This document shows, piece by piece, positions 47,501-58,673 of a stretch of 64,000 bases of DNA. A model generated the notes under the pieces. The model saw nothing but the letters and a program-made list of their open reading frames with translations. It was not told the DNA's origin and did no database searches. Source of the DNA: Calvatia gigantea. Its lineage: Eukaryota; Basidiomycota; Agaricomycetes; Agaricales; Lycoperdaceae. The stretch spans positions 3,968,001-4,032,000 of the forward strand of contig JACAAK010000004.1 in assembly GCA_025093985.1 (NCBI GenBank), in the 5' to 3' direction. The translations under genes were made by a program, and so were the position numbers. The first letter of the stretch is position 1, and each line of letters begins with the position of its first letter.

Positions 47501-48148
47501 TTCGTCTCCCAGCCGGAGCCCTGGGAAGCCAGGCCTCGCACAGTAACATCTCCCATCGAAGTGGCGCCGCCCCCCAACAGGCCATGTCGCAATACGGTGG
47601 TGGTCTTCCCCAAATTCCCTTCATGCCGTTTGGTGGAGGACCTCCCTCTGTGACCGGTTCTGATTATGGCTGCCAACACAATGCCAATGATGCCACAACT
47701 CGGATTCCAGAATACTGGAAGCATGTACGGAATGCCACTCGGTATGAATATGAACATGATGGCTAGCGGCAGCTTCCAAGGTTCGCAGACCGGTGGATTC
47801 AATGGTGCGCCACCGTCAGTGAATCCCTTTGCTGGAGGACTCCCGCAACAACGACCAATGTCGACATTCTCTTTCGCAACGAGTGTGAATCCGTTCGCAT
47901 CGCCTAGCAATTCGGAGAACCCGACAGATGAGGAGCTATTCCAGGCCTTGAGGAATTATCTCAGTACGCAAGATTTGATGACCGTTACCAAAAAGTGAGT
48001 GATCTACGTTGTGGGGCCCTGTGGACCTAGCTAATGCTTTTACAGAACCGCGAGGGAGGCAATCGCTTCCCGGTTTCCCAAAGCGGATCTCACTTCTAGA
48101 AAGGACTTCTTGAACCAGTCCATTGATAAAATTCTCTCGGAATCATAG
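41562..48148 (+). CDS. Chitin synthase with myosin motor-like domain (class V/VII type), frame disrupted
   Basis: The enzyme polymerises UDP-GlcNAc into chitin at the plasma membrane. Eleven exons can be placed, with introns at 41927-41981, 45016-45087, 45415-45476, 45832-45893, 46114-46166, 46741-46801, 46826-46882, 47038-47089, 47258-47311 and 47995-48045. The order is a myosin-like motor with P-loop GITGSGKS (about residues 125-132), two helices (about 900-960), a cytochrome-b5-like domain ([11 protein letters not shown]), further helices, the catalytic domain ([19 protein letters not shown]), C-terminal helices and a DEK_C-type domain ending at the TAG at 48146. The expected product is about 2,000 residues, normal for the class. 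Nine single-base shifts relative to the family break the frame: near 42800-42830, 43172, 43825, 43871, 43985-44015, 45342, 46317, 47106 and 47666. Conservation between them is high. The gene could be a fresh pseudogene or carry sequence errors. Confidence 0.85.
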
Positions 48149-49603
48149 ATCTTCCATTCTTTCTTGACATTGCACGCTTTTGCATCCCTCTTGGAAAACT
48201 CTCCCGTTGCCCATAAACTCTTATGCATCATTATGCACACACCAGATTTGGACATGCCAGTTTCTCTCTTAGTACCCTACTCTCCCGCTTTTGCATCGCT
48301 GTTGCTTAACACACCCCGGACTTACTACAGTAACCCTTAGAATGGACCATACATAATTTTACCAGTGTACAGAGTAACGCTCTCAGCCACGTTCATTGAT
48401 CGGATCACAGTAACTCCCCGTACTTAGCATGTACATTCTCTTGTTTTCTTTACCTTCTTTTGAGGACATTTTCTTTATGGTGGTCAGTCCTAGTCCAATC
48501 TTCACTAATCAAATTCTTCTCTCCCTGGGTCGAGACATCTCTTGACTAATCCAATATGACTGATAAAATAAATGAGTGCTTGCCTGAAATGCGGCAGCCG
48601 AGGGCATCCGCCGATCACGAACAAAGTAAAGACGCTGCTGGGGTTGTATTGATCTATTATCACCGCGCACCCTGCAATAGATACAAAAGTCACAGAACAC
48701 TGTGAGCGACTGCGGATATTAGATGGGACATTCCGTTGACCCTTGGTGATTGATACTTTGGTGGAGTCGTCGATCAAGAGATAAGGATCAGACAATCTAA
48801 ACCCAAGCGTCCAAAGATGCTTCATTTCGCTGGTCATTGAACATAAAGACGAGAGGTGCTTTCGCTCTCTGCCTAATTGACAGACCTGAGTGTGCTTGAT
48901 CTAGTTTGTGGCGTTAGAGGTGGTGTCCCCAGGGAGATCCGGGATCTAAGGAGGGGAATTTCGCAGCCATAGGGAAGGTCCAAGAGCGCGCTTCGAATAC
49001 CACAGTCATCTTCTTTTTCTTTGCGGGCCTTGCATACCTTCTTTTTCGTGGAAATTCCTTGTGGCAGGGTCCTACGCTGCTGGAAAACCCTACATTTCCA
49101 ATGACTTGGTGGGACAAGGTGCCAGTTCAGTGGCGCCATATAGTCCCAAGAACGGACATATTGGTGAACTGTGGGTCTCGAGAAAAACCAGAAAGCCGGC
49201 TGAGATACCGGTTTGACCAGGAGGAAGGAAAAAGGCTGATATACGGGGCAGGCGAGGGATGACACATACCCTGTCTCAGAAGCTCGAGGTAGAAACGGGC
49301 TGACTTCGGCAAGGGTGCTGTAACAAGTATTCTTGGCGCTGATATTGGACGCCTCTCCCCGGCCTTACCATGGTCCCGGATAGGCTCCTTGGAAAAGAAT
49401 GCTTACTGAGGTTAGGCATCACGATGTCCAGAATGGTTCCTAGCGCTATGGTAAGTAAGGGAGGGGACAAGGCTGGACGTGAGATCGGGACCAGCACCAA
49501 ATTGGAGAGATAGTGGGAGATTAACTGTGACAAGATGACCTGTGTCCGATCTCTCATCCACCGCCGCTCTATAATAACATCTCCATATCTCCCTGCGTAA
49601 AGT
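48149..49603. other. Intergenic region downstream of the chitin synthase gene
   Basis: Two minus-strand open stretches lie here (48837-48505, 110 codons; 49265-48873, 130 codons). Neither has recognisable motifs, good splice sites or a plausible promoter, and I do not support them as genes. The first 250 bp probably include the chitin synthase 3' untranslated region. Confidence 0.4.
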
Positions 49604-51279
49604 ATGTTTTCTCCTTCCCGACCTCCAACCTCTCACAAGATGCAGCTCAAATTTCGGCCCCCTACAGACCTCCTCAGTCCCTCACCATGCTCGCCACTTA
49701 GCTCATGTCTGGCTTCCCCTTCGCTCGCGTCGGTTTCGGAAGACAGTGACGACGGAAATGATATGGGTTACTTTAGAAGAGGGCTTGCCGTCAGCCCAGT
49801 TCCAGACTATGCCTCTGATGTCGACTCTGATGGCGCAAGTGACGAGACTCTTGAAGGCACCGAGATTTTCGCGAAAATCGGATACCCGCTTGAACGTATT
49901 CCAGGACGTAGAGACTGCGATGTCATTGCCGCCTCAGATTCTGAACAGGAACTTGGCCGCTCGATCATTTGCCACCCTGGAGCTACTTGTTCGTCGTGCT
50001 CTGCATCCAGCTCGTATTCCCCATCTCCTGTGACGTCATCGCTCACGTATGCTGTTGGACCTTCTACCCCGTTCTCCAGTAACAACTGACATGACGTCGT
50101 GATTTTCCTAGGAACTATCAGGAAATTATAGACGACCTCGTCAATGTTGCCGGCAATCCTTTTGACGAGCTCGACCCACAGAATTTTGTGAGTTTGAACT
50201 TTTTCGATGCGCGCTTCACCACACTAATTCACGATGGCTAGGTAACTTACAATCCCAGCCCCTCCGCTTCCTTCTCTTCATTAGTTCTTGGACCTTCACT
50301 TATGATTAAGCGCGTTCCTAGGAGCTCGGTGGAGCTCTCTGTCATCCTTGAGCTCAATTCATCGGAACTTCGCAAAGATCCTTGGAATCCGTGTCCGCAC
50401 CTCCTTCAAGTCGTGAATTCCAACTCTGACCCAGAGTATGTCTACCTATGCATGGAACGACTCAGCGAGTACAACGTGCCCGCAATGTCCACAGTGGCTC
50501 AATACATAGATTTTTTCCGGCAAGTTTTGGAAGGTCTATCATTCTTACACGAACGCAACCTGGTCAGCTTCTCCTGCTCCGACCCGAATTCATACATGGT
50601 TGACCTGAGTAGTGGGCCTCTATCAAACAATGCGTCATCTGTTGCCTTGGCTCCAACCTCACCATCACGAGGCCAAGCACAGGGCACTTCAACCCCACTC
50701 AAGACCAATTCTGGACACCGCTACAATCCTCATCACCACTATCGCCGCCACCATCGTCATCTTTCTCAGGGTGCACATGGTAGGTTCTTCGACAGGTCTA
50801 TGTACCCGGTCAGGTACTACTTTGTCAACTTCTCTCACACACGACGGATGCAAGATGATGCCCCCCTCCTCCGTGATCGGACGACATCTACCCCTCCACC
50901 CTCTTCTGCGCATTTTTTGCCTCCGATACAAATATCCCCGTTTAAACAGGACGTGAAGGATCTGGGCACAATGATTGATCGGATGTTAAACGACCTTCCG
51001 AATGTTGCAAATGCGAAGTTCAAGGCCCTCATCAAAGCGATGACCACTGGTGGATTTGGGGCGGAGGACTCGCGGAAATTGTTTGAGGCGTTGTGTAGAT
51101 CGTTGGAGGCGGAAGTTTTTGAGATGCCCGTGAAAACCACCGTTGGGATGCGAAGTCATAGTAGTGAGGTTCTGACTAGTGGAGGTACAAGCGGGGCGGG
51201 GGGACTCGGGCTACGCGTATTATCGAAAATTAAGGGAGATTTTGGGCTTGAGCCAGAGAGGGTTGCGCTTTCGTCCTGA
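49604..51279 (+). CDS. Protein with a divergent kinase-like domain (probable pseudokinase)
   Basis: Three exons (49604-50046, 50112-50187, 50242-51279) with clean GT-AG introns give 518 residues. The first 150 residues are serine- and proline-rich and probably disordered. The middle resembles a protein kinase lobe: LELNSSELRKDPWNPCPHL, the hinge-like VYLCMERLSEYNVP, and the helix FFRQVLEGLSFLHERNLV, which in active kinases precedes the catalytic loop. Where HRDxKxxN is expected the sequence reads SCSDPNSYMVD, and no DFG motif or glycine loop is visible, so catalysis is unlikely. The C-terminal part has the VKDLGTMIDRML helix typical of kinase C-lobes. Similar proteins are, as far as I recall, common and uncharacterised in basidiomycetes. 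Confidence 0.75.
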
Positions 51280-52796
51280 AATGCTGCACGTCGGAACGCA
51301 GGATAGGTATTGTAATTTAAGCTCATTTTGGTTCATTGATGTGTGTGAGTGTGTCTAGCGGTTGTATTCACTGCGACCCCGCTGTACAAAGGCTTGTAAC
51401 ACCCGACTGTAGATCATTGAAAACACAAACACAACTGTACCGTCACCCGGATTATCTGGTGACTTCGGGGTTTTTGTGAGGCAAGAGTCGGCCTATGTAG
51501 TCGCTATTTGGGTTCTGTCAATTTTTTGGCGCCTCCAATCCCTGCACCAGCCCTCTCATTATCCCAACTCAATGATAAGAAGGGGGTATGCAGAGTTTCC
51601 ATGTCTCTTCAGATTTTTCAATGATCTTTGCTTCCTGTCCTGAAATTTCGATTATTTCAGATCTCGGACTTGCTCTGGTTGAAGCTGGTTCAGTCGAGAC
51701 GTCCGCTTCTACACGGTCACTCCAGAGTATGATGGCATGGAAGGGTTATACGTAGAAAATTGACCATGGCAACGCTTCGCCTTGGATATTACGAGAATGC
51801 TACCCTAGGACCGCTGCGTTCTTTCTCCATTTTGTTGAATTTTCAGCTGTTGGAGATCGAGAGAGGGGCTCCGCCCGCAAGAGACCTCGTATGTTTGTCA
51901 AAAATTTTTGCGCAAGAAAGTCACGGTGAGGAGAGCGGAGGAGGACGAGGGAAGTCGGAAGTAGCGGTAGGGCCCGGTCCAAAGATTCCTTATACCCATG
52001 CGTTGTCTGACACCAAGGCGGGTGTAGGTTTTCCTTCGGGCTCAGGCCCGAGATCAGGGCTGTCATCGTGTGCCTACGACAAGTCGTAGGAGGGATCGCA
52101 AGATTACCTGTGTCAATACAATTAATCTTGAAAAGATGCGACCCCTCCGCACAATAGCAACGTCGCCAGGACCAAGAGACAGTTAGAAAAGGTAATAACG
52201 TAACTCAACATTTCCTGGTAACCTCCTTGGGGAAATTCCAGGAGCCAAGAATATCAGGTTTGAACAGGATAAACGACTTTTCGTGTCCATCGAAGAAGGC
52301 GGGAGGGTGTGCTTATAACCGGAGATGTTTGGGAAAAGACAAAAGTCCACTTGTGATTAAGGGAATCCCGGAGTTAAGTACAGGGGGAAAGTCGTCTTTG
52401 TACCACAAGCGCTGCCGCCACGTGTTTTTTTGGGTCCATCCCCTTCCGAGTAGCTGCCGTTAATGCATTAATGTACTTGTGCGATGTCGTGGGGTTTAAG
52501 ACGACGGCTTTAAGATGGAACAGTGTCAATGTTTGTGGGTTAACTCATGCCGCGGGTCTTAGCCCCGACCCTCTGAGGTCGACGCTCACAATTATAAAGG
52601 TCCTCCCGCTGTTTCCTACCGCGTGCGGTCTTGTCCGGCTCATACCCTGCATGCGCAACAAGCAACAAAGGCGGATGTAAGCCAAAAAAAAAAGTCCCGA
52701 CAACAGGTTTTGGAAGCAGTGATGTGAAGGGTGAGATGGTGGCTGTGTGCGTGTTGCGATGCTGATCATGATAAGCGTTCCCCCCACGTGCACTCT
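51280..52796. other. Intergenic region
   Basis: No gene is supported. A plus-strand stretch at 51760-52089 (109 codons) lacks motifs and introns and looks like a chance frame. An A10 run is at 52682-52691. Confidence 0.4.
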
Positions 52797-53320
52797 CTAG
52801 GTGTAGATTGTCCAATACAGGGAGACCGCGAATATCAAACAAGAGAACATGGATGCGGCGAACCACACTGCAGAAAATGATATGATTGCCCACCACCATC
52901 GGATATGGCTGCTATTTCTGCCATCTGATGCCTAAGGGAACGAAAAATATCATCATTGGATCTGGGTTTGAAAGATTGTTGAATCTTTACCCTGAAAAAA
53001 CCGATCCTCCCTGGTTGAAACAGTATAGCCACTTTGGCTGAGTACATGGAAGCGATGAGGGCGCCATTTAAGATATAGAGAACGCACAACAATCCTAAAG
53101 CAAAGCTCATTGAAGATAGGTGGATATATGGCGATAAAATGACTGCAACAGGCAAACTATCCTCACCAGCATCAGCAACAAACATTAAACTCAAGAGAAA
53201 GAAGGCGGGCAATACCACGTCATGTATACGAAAAACGTCACATGGTGCACCAATTCGCCTTTGGAGTTTTTAGCTGTATCGGACCACTCTTGTCTTATCC
53301 TTTCGTACATTTCCTCTTGG
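52797..53320 (-). CDS. Possible small multi-helix membrane protein, incomplete model
   Basis: The minus strand holds several hydrophobic stretches that can be linked by short introns. An upstream piece contains MYERIRQEWSDTAKNSKGEL (about 53320-53245), then MFVADAGEDSLPVAVIL and FALGLLCVLYILNGALIASMY (about 53190-53060), then, after an intron near 52928-52990, a last helix SAVWFAASMFSCLIFAVSLY ending at a stop near 52797. This pattern (a short charged start, two or three helices, a final helix) resembles small lineage-specific basidiomycete membrane proteins. Exon borders at the 5' end are unresolved, and it may be broken. Confidence 0.4.
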
Positions 53321-53403
53321 GGAGTTCCTTGGGATTGCGTTTGAGGAATTTCCGAGCTAGAGTGCCGCGGTTCGGCATGGGTACTGTAGAAAATCTGTAT
53401 AAA

Positions 53404-53539
53404 CTCAGTAACTCGTTATACGCACGAGAACTATATATATTAATCACCTGTATAAACTGGTGATAGAATGAGCTTGGGTCTGGCTACGGAAGGAAGGATA
53501 ACATACCTCAGTAACTCGTTATACGCACGAGAACTGAGG
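53404..53539. repeat. Direct repeat of a hairpin-forming 29-bp unit
   Basis: The same 29 bp (starting CTCAGTAACTCG) occurs at 53404-53432 and 53507-53535. In the second copy the flanks extend it to a near-perfect hairpin (53506-53539): CCTCAG pairs with CTGAGG and CTCGT pairs with ACGAG around a 7-base loop. The first copy keeps only the inner stem. A TATATATA-like stretch lies between the two copies. Confidence 0.75.
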
Positions 53540-55764
53540 TATTCAGCTAATGAGACTATGGTACTTAAGCAATATCATAAGGCAGGGTCGTATGCGAAAA
53601 CTTTGTGTATCTAAGAGTCACGGCACTATGTTAAGTGTCCGTCTACGAAATAGGTGCCCACCGTGTAAGTCTAACTGGCACGACAGTGGGCGCTCTGATG
53701 GCCAGTATGGCACTCCGCATGTCTCGGAGCGGTTTGGCAATTCAACAGGTACCCGATCCTGATTGGCGGTTACGTGTGCACTTTTCTCGGCTTCGAGGTT
53801 CAAACAGAGAGATAGCGGACATCGAGGAATCTAGGGATTGATGATCGCACGCGGGGGCCGAGCACAGGAGTGATGCTAATGACAAACCTTCAGACGGCCT
53901 TCTCGGGGAGGTAGTTACTGTCAGAATGAAAAAGCAATTCCTTTTTATATAGTGCTCCCAATGGAAAGGAGAAATGACCCACCCTCGTATTGGGTTTCAC
54001 ATTCTTGCCGCTCGGGGTACCAGTGGGGGGATACTCCTTTATTTCCTGTCTCAGTACGGGACACCCCCCACGACATGGGCCTGTGTCTCCACGTTCTGCG
54101 GTCGGAAGAGTATGTGCTTGCTCGGCGACAAACTTCAATCCGTCGCTGCAATGTGAACAGAGCAACATCCGTAAGATATGGGTACCACTCACGTATACGT
54201 AGAGTACCTATCCAGTGACGGTGAGGGTCAGCAGCGACGAGATGCTTTCCGCAATCGGGGGCACCTTCGTGGATCCAGATGCTGCGGAAATGTCTTGAAG
54301 TGTAGTACCTAATGGCATCCGTCAATAGACCATATTTACTGAAAACTATCAATGGCACTGTGCCGGCGGCAATCAGAAAGCCTTCATAGACTCAGAACCA
54401 CGGCGGACATGATAAGCATCCAAATCGCATTCGAAAGAAGAAGACGATGTGAAATCGGTGCTTTTTACAGTGACCAAACCGGAAGCGATCTCTTAAAAGC
54501 CATGTTGTGCGACCCGGGGCACGGATTGTTAGGGCTTTTCTTTCCTGGCCTTCGAGTCGGGTTCGGGTGATTCATTAGTGTGAAATGACTTTACTTCATC
54601 TCTCCCTTGTGGTTGGGTTCAATTGAACCTGGGCGGGTATCACTTCTCTTTTGACCACAACGTTTGCGGTAATGGCGGTGGCACTGGTCTAGAACTGCAG
54701 TCACTGGAAGTAGAAGCGAGAAGGAACGAACACTCGGCCCTTTCCGGATGGAAAGTACTGTGAGAAGTAAGGTTGCGCCGTCGTGGTGTTTTCGAACGGT
54801 GGGGAGTGATCGAGGTATACTCGAGTACCGTGGTGGACCACGTTGCTCCAAGGTTGGATGTTCTGGTTTGATTACCGAGGACTAGACTACTCCTTTTCTC
54901 TCTTCTGTAGGAACTCGTTTTACATCCTAGAATCAAGTCAACAAAGCGAAGAAGTTCGTTCGTGAGAGTATCTGTGGCGCACTTATTAGATACTTTACCT
55001 ATATAGCAAGCGAGAACCCAAGGGCCTCCCGAAGTTCGCAACTTCACTTCAATAACCCAAATTGGCAGAAGCCGTTTTGTCCCGAAATTTAAGAACTCGG
55101 TCCGGTAATACCGCGCTTACTGTCCGTAAATACTTTTTCATTCCATCTGTGCATTGCTGCATTTCGTTGGACATTTTGGACGGCCAAGTCGACCTTTACT
55201 AGTCTATAAAGAGAGAGCGGTGCTGATATCCCCAAGCGGGTACCTACAAGGGATACACTCACCCCTCACACCAATATAAATATCAATATCATTACTTAGA
55301 ATCCCTGAAGTATTTAACGTGGTACATTGACACGACCCATCAGCTCGGCATATATCATCATCAGCCCACCCCATCAATGTATCAACGTTCCTCGGGAAAC
55401 GAACTTCCCCCATTAATCTCTTTTCCTCAAACACAATCCCACCAAATCTCCATCAATGATGATGCCGGTATCAAATGCTGACTGACTGACTTACCTGTTA
55501 CTTACTGTACTATGCTGTGTCATTCATCATATCGCGCGCGGGGATCTCTTCCCATGTATCCGGACATTGTACCCATCCGTGCGCCCCTGAGTGTTCGTTC
55601 CGCTATATCCAAAATAGGCTTGGAAGAGATAAATTTAAGTGTGGCGAGATTGCTTCGATTTTTTCCTGTGTCATTCCCCCCCGCTCCCTTCTTCCTTAGC
55701 CTTCCTTTCTAGATAATACTCCTCCGTTTCCTTCAAGCTTCAAACTTCGGATTTCGAAACTACC
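53540..55764. other. Intergenic region before the CoA-ligase gene
   Basis: Short open frames on both strands (for example minus 54358-53945 and minus 55047-54640) have no recognisable motifs, no consistent codon pattern and no supporting introns. The last 150 bp (55600-55764) are pyrimidine-rich, as usual before fungal start codons. No gene is supported. Confidence 0.4.
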
Positions 55765-58392
55765 ATGACTCAACCTCAACACCAACCCAAACCCAAAATC
55801 TATCAGTCTAATTTACCCCCAACACCCATCGTGAGAGAATCGATCTTCACCTATATAATGGAAACGACGTACGGACAATGCGAGCCTACACAACCTGCTT
55901 TCGTCGATGCGGATTCGGGGATAACGATGACGAGGGAGAGAGTGAAAGAGCTAGCGTTGAAGTTAGGGTATGGGCTTCGGAACTATGTGTTTCTGCCTTT
56001 GGATATCAAAAGTGGTGAGGGTGTGGGTGTGGGTGGGTTGACGAGGTTAGGGAGGGGCGATATGGTGATGGTGTTTAGTGCGAATACGATGTCGTGGCCT
56101 ACTTTGGTTTATGGGTGCGTAATCGTTTATTATATTGGGGGAGGGGGGGGGGGAGAGTCTTCTCTGGGGGCGTTGCTTAGTGGATCTTGATTTTTATGTA
56201 GGTGTTTAGCTGCGGGATTAAGAATGACGTTTGCGAGCTCGAGTTTGACACCTCGTGAATTGTCTTGGCAGTGGGCGGATAGTAGAGCGCGTGTTGTATT
56301 CGTTTCGCCGGAACTCGTATCTGTCGTCAGGGATATGTTTAAGTTACTTAAGATTTCGGATGAGGAGGCTGAGAGACGGATATGGGTTATGGATCGACTT
56401 TGGGATGATAATGAGGTTTTACAAAACGGAGGAGAATATGAGAATGGGAATTGGGTGGGTCGGTTGTTGCAGAAGGGTGCATTGGATAGAGAGGAGAAGT
56501 TTGATGGAGAAGATGCGGATGAGACGGCGTATATTTGTTATAGTTCTGGTACAACAGTACGTTTTGTCTGTTGTGACGACCTTTACATTTTCACAACCGA
56601 TCATTCTAACTATACAGGGAAGACCGAAGGGAGTAGAGGTAAGAGTGACCTCCGTTTCATCCAGTGTGATAACGATATTCGTAGACCACGCATAAAAACG
56701 TATGCACCGTCATGGAAATGTGTAAACAAGGTTGGAAACTTGATGACAAGAGCCGAGATGTCCAACTTGGCTTGATGCCATTCTATCACATCTTCGGTGC
56801 GCACCCACAGCGCTTGTGATCTCCTTCTGTGAACGCTTTAACCTGGTGGTTCTTGACAGGTTTGATTATGCATTTGAATTACCCATTCATGGTGGGCGAA
56901 CCTTGTATTCTCATGTTACAAGGATTCAACGCAGAGGGTCTATGTCGGAATGTTGAGCGGTTCGGTGTGACGACTATCATGCTCGCCCCTCCTATCTTGC
57001 TAACTTTGGGTTCATATCCTGGTAAGTCGTGTGTTGCGACTTTTAAAGACAACGTTGTTGCTGATGGCATGGTGTGTGTTAGGACTTGATAATTATAATA
57101 TGACATCACTGAAGTACCTCGCTTCGGGCGCTGCGCCGCTCTCGCCGACTGTGGCCGAGAGAATACTTGAGCGTCTGGCGAGGCAGGGCGCTGATGTGAA
57201 ACTTATACAAGGTAAGTGGGCGGCTCTAGTTAACGCTCTGTATCCCCTAGCACAACCATTAATTTACTTTGGGGAAATAGGCTGTGGGTCTACGGAGACT
57301 TCTTGTCCTGCGCAGATGGTCCTCCCAAACGATCACAAAAAGAAATTCGGGAGCGTTGGATTGTTATTGTCGAATCTTGAAGCGAGGTTGGTGGATGATG
57401 GTGGGAATGATGTGGTGGAGGGTGAGGCGGGTGAGATGTGGATTCGTGGACCGACGATTATGAAAGTAAGTGGGTGATTGGCGCCGTGCATAGCACCCGG
57501 GGGACGTCGGGCTTCCGTGAGATGTTAATTTAATGATCTAGGGATATCTTAATAACCCCACGGCTACTACTGCGAGTTTTGCACCTGGTGGGTGGTACAA
57601 AACAGGGGACGTTCTGCGAAGAGACGAAGATGGGTATTATTATATTGTCGATCGGAAGAAAGAATTAATTAAGTACAAGGTACGAAACTTCTTTTTCTTT
57701 TCATACTGTGGAGAGAGAGCAGTTGATTAAAATTATTAATGCGTGTCGTCGATCAAGGGATACCAAGGTTCGTACGCAGCTCGCTTATCGCCTCATTAAA
57801 TTAATTGGCTAACGGAATGATACACGGTTAGTTGCACCTGCGGAGTTGGAGGCTATTCTACTAGAAAATCCTCGAATTGCGGATGCTGGAGTGATCGGTA
57901 TAGAAGATGCGTCCGACAAGAATGAACTTCCACGGTGAGTGAGGGAGCTATTAATTACGTTTTCCGCTATTGTTGCTGAACTTTTTCGAACGCAGGGCGT
58001 ACGTAGTACCAACCGACCTAGAAATATTAAAGTCACCCATGGAGAAATCGAGCTTTGAGAAGGCGATTCAGCAGTGGATGCAGGGTCAGGTGGCGCCTTA
58101 CAAGCGCCTTCGTGGTGGTGAGCGTTTGTTTGAGCGCTCTGGTGTAAAGGAAATGAAATCAGGGAGAGAAGCTCATGTTCGTTTTTTTGTTTTCGTTCAT
58201 TTAGGAGTTGTGGCGATTCGCGAGATCCCGAAAAGGTATTCCGATCTTACAAATAGCGTGGAGGAGTGGAAGCTGATCGACTGCGTCTATTGTAGCGCCA
58301 GTGGAAAGATCCTGAGGAAGGAACTGCGGGAGTGGGCGAAGGAGGAGTCGAGTCTAGTAGTGCAGCCAAAGCAGTTGCCTGCGCGACTGTGA
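55765..58392 (+). CDS. 4-coumarate-CoA ligase-like acyl-activating enzyme
   Basis: Thirteen exons with GT-AG introns give 604 residues, within the usual range for the ANL (acyl-CoA synthetase, NRPS adenylation, luciferase) superfamily. The order of motifs is the ATP-binding loop YSSGTTGRPKG, split over two introns (about residues 229-239), HHIF-type core (FYHIFG), the GSTETSC region, the WYKTGD aspartate, DRKKELIKYKGYQV, and the C-terminal IPKSASGKILRKEL carrying the catalytic lysine. It should adenylate a carboxylic acid and transfer it to coenzyme A. The C-terminal tripeptide ARL fits a type 1 peroxisomal signal, suggesting a peroxisomal fatty-acid or aryl-acid substrate, which cannot be read from sequence. 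One exon (57758-57767) is only 10 nt and another (56618-56638) only 21 nt. No breaks are seen. Confidence 0.9.
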
Positions 58393-58673
58393 AAGCGATG
58401 TTGTTAGAAGTAGTGTGTCTGTATACTGCATTGGTATGGAGTAGAAAGAGAGGTGGCAGTGGTGGGATAGTATTACATAATGTGTGGTTCAGTAGCGCCA
58501 TGAGGAGGAGACGAGGCAGTGGAAATGAAATAAGCAGTCAGCTGCTCTCATCCCATACAACCCTTTAGCTTCAGTTCATTACGAATCCCCCCCCCCCTCT
58601 ATTTCTGTCCCTCTTCAAGCTTCATCCACCCTCACATCCTATCTTATTCCCGGTTACTAATAATCCCCACCCA

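Noticed and set aside
48505..49265. Two minus-strand open stretches of 110 and 130 codons downstream of the chitin synthase
   Set aside because: No recognisable domain, no supporting introns and no conserved neighbours. Kept as intergenic.
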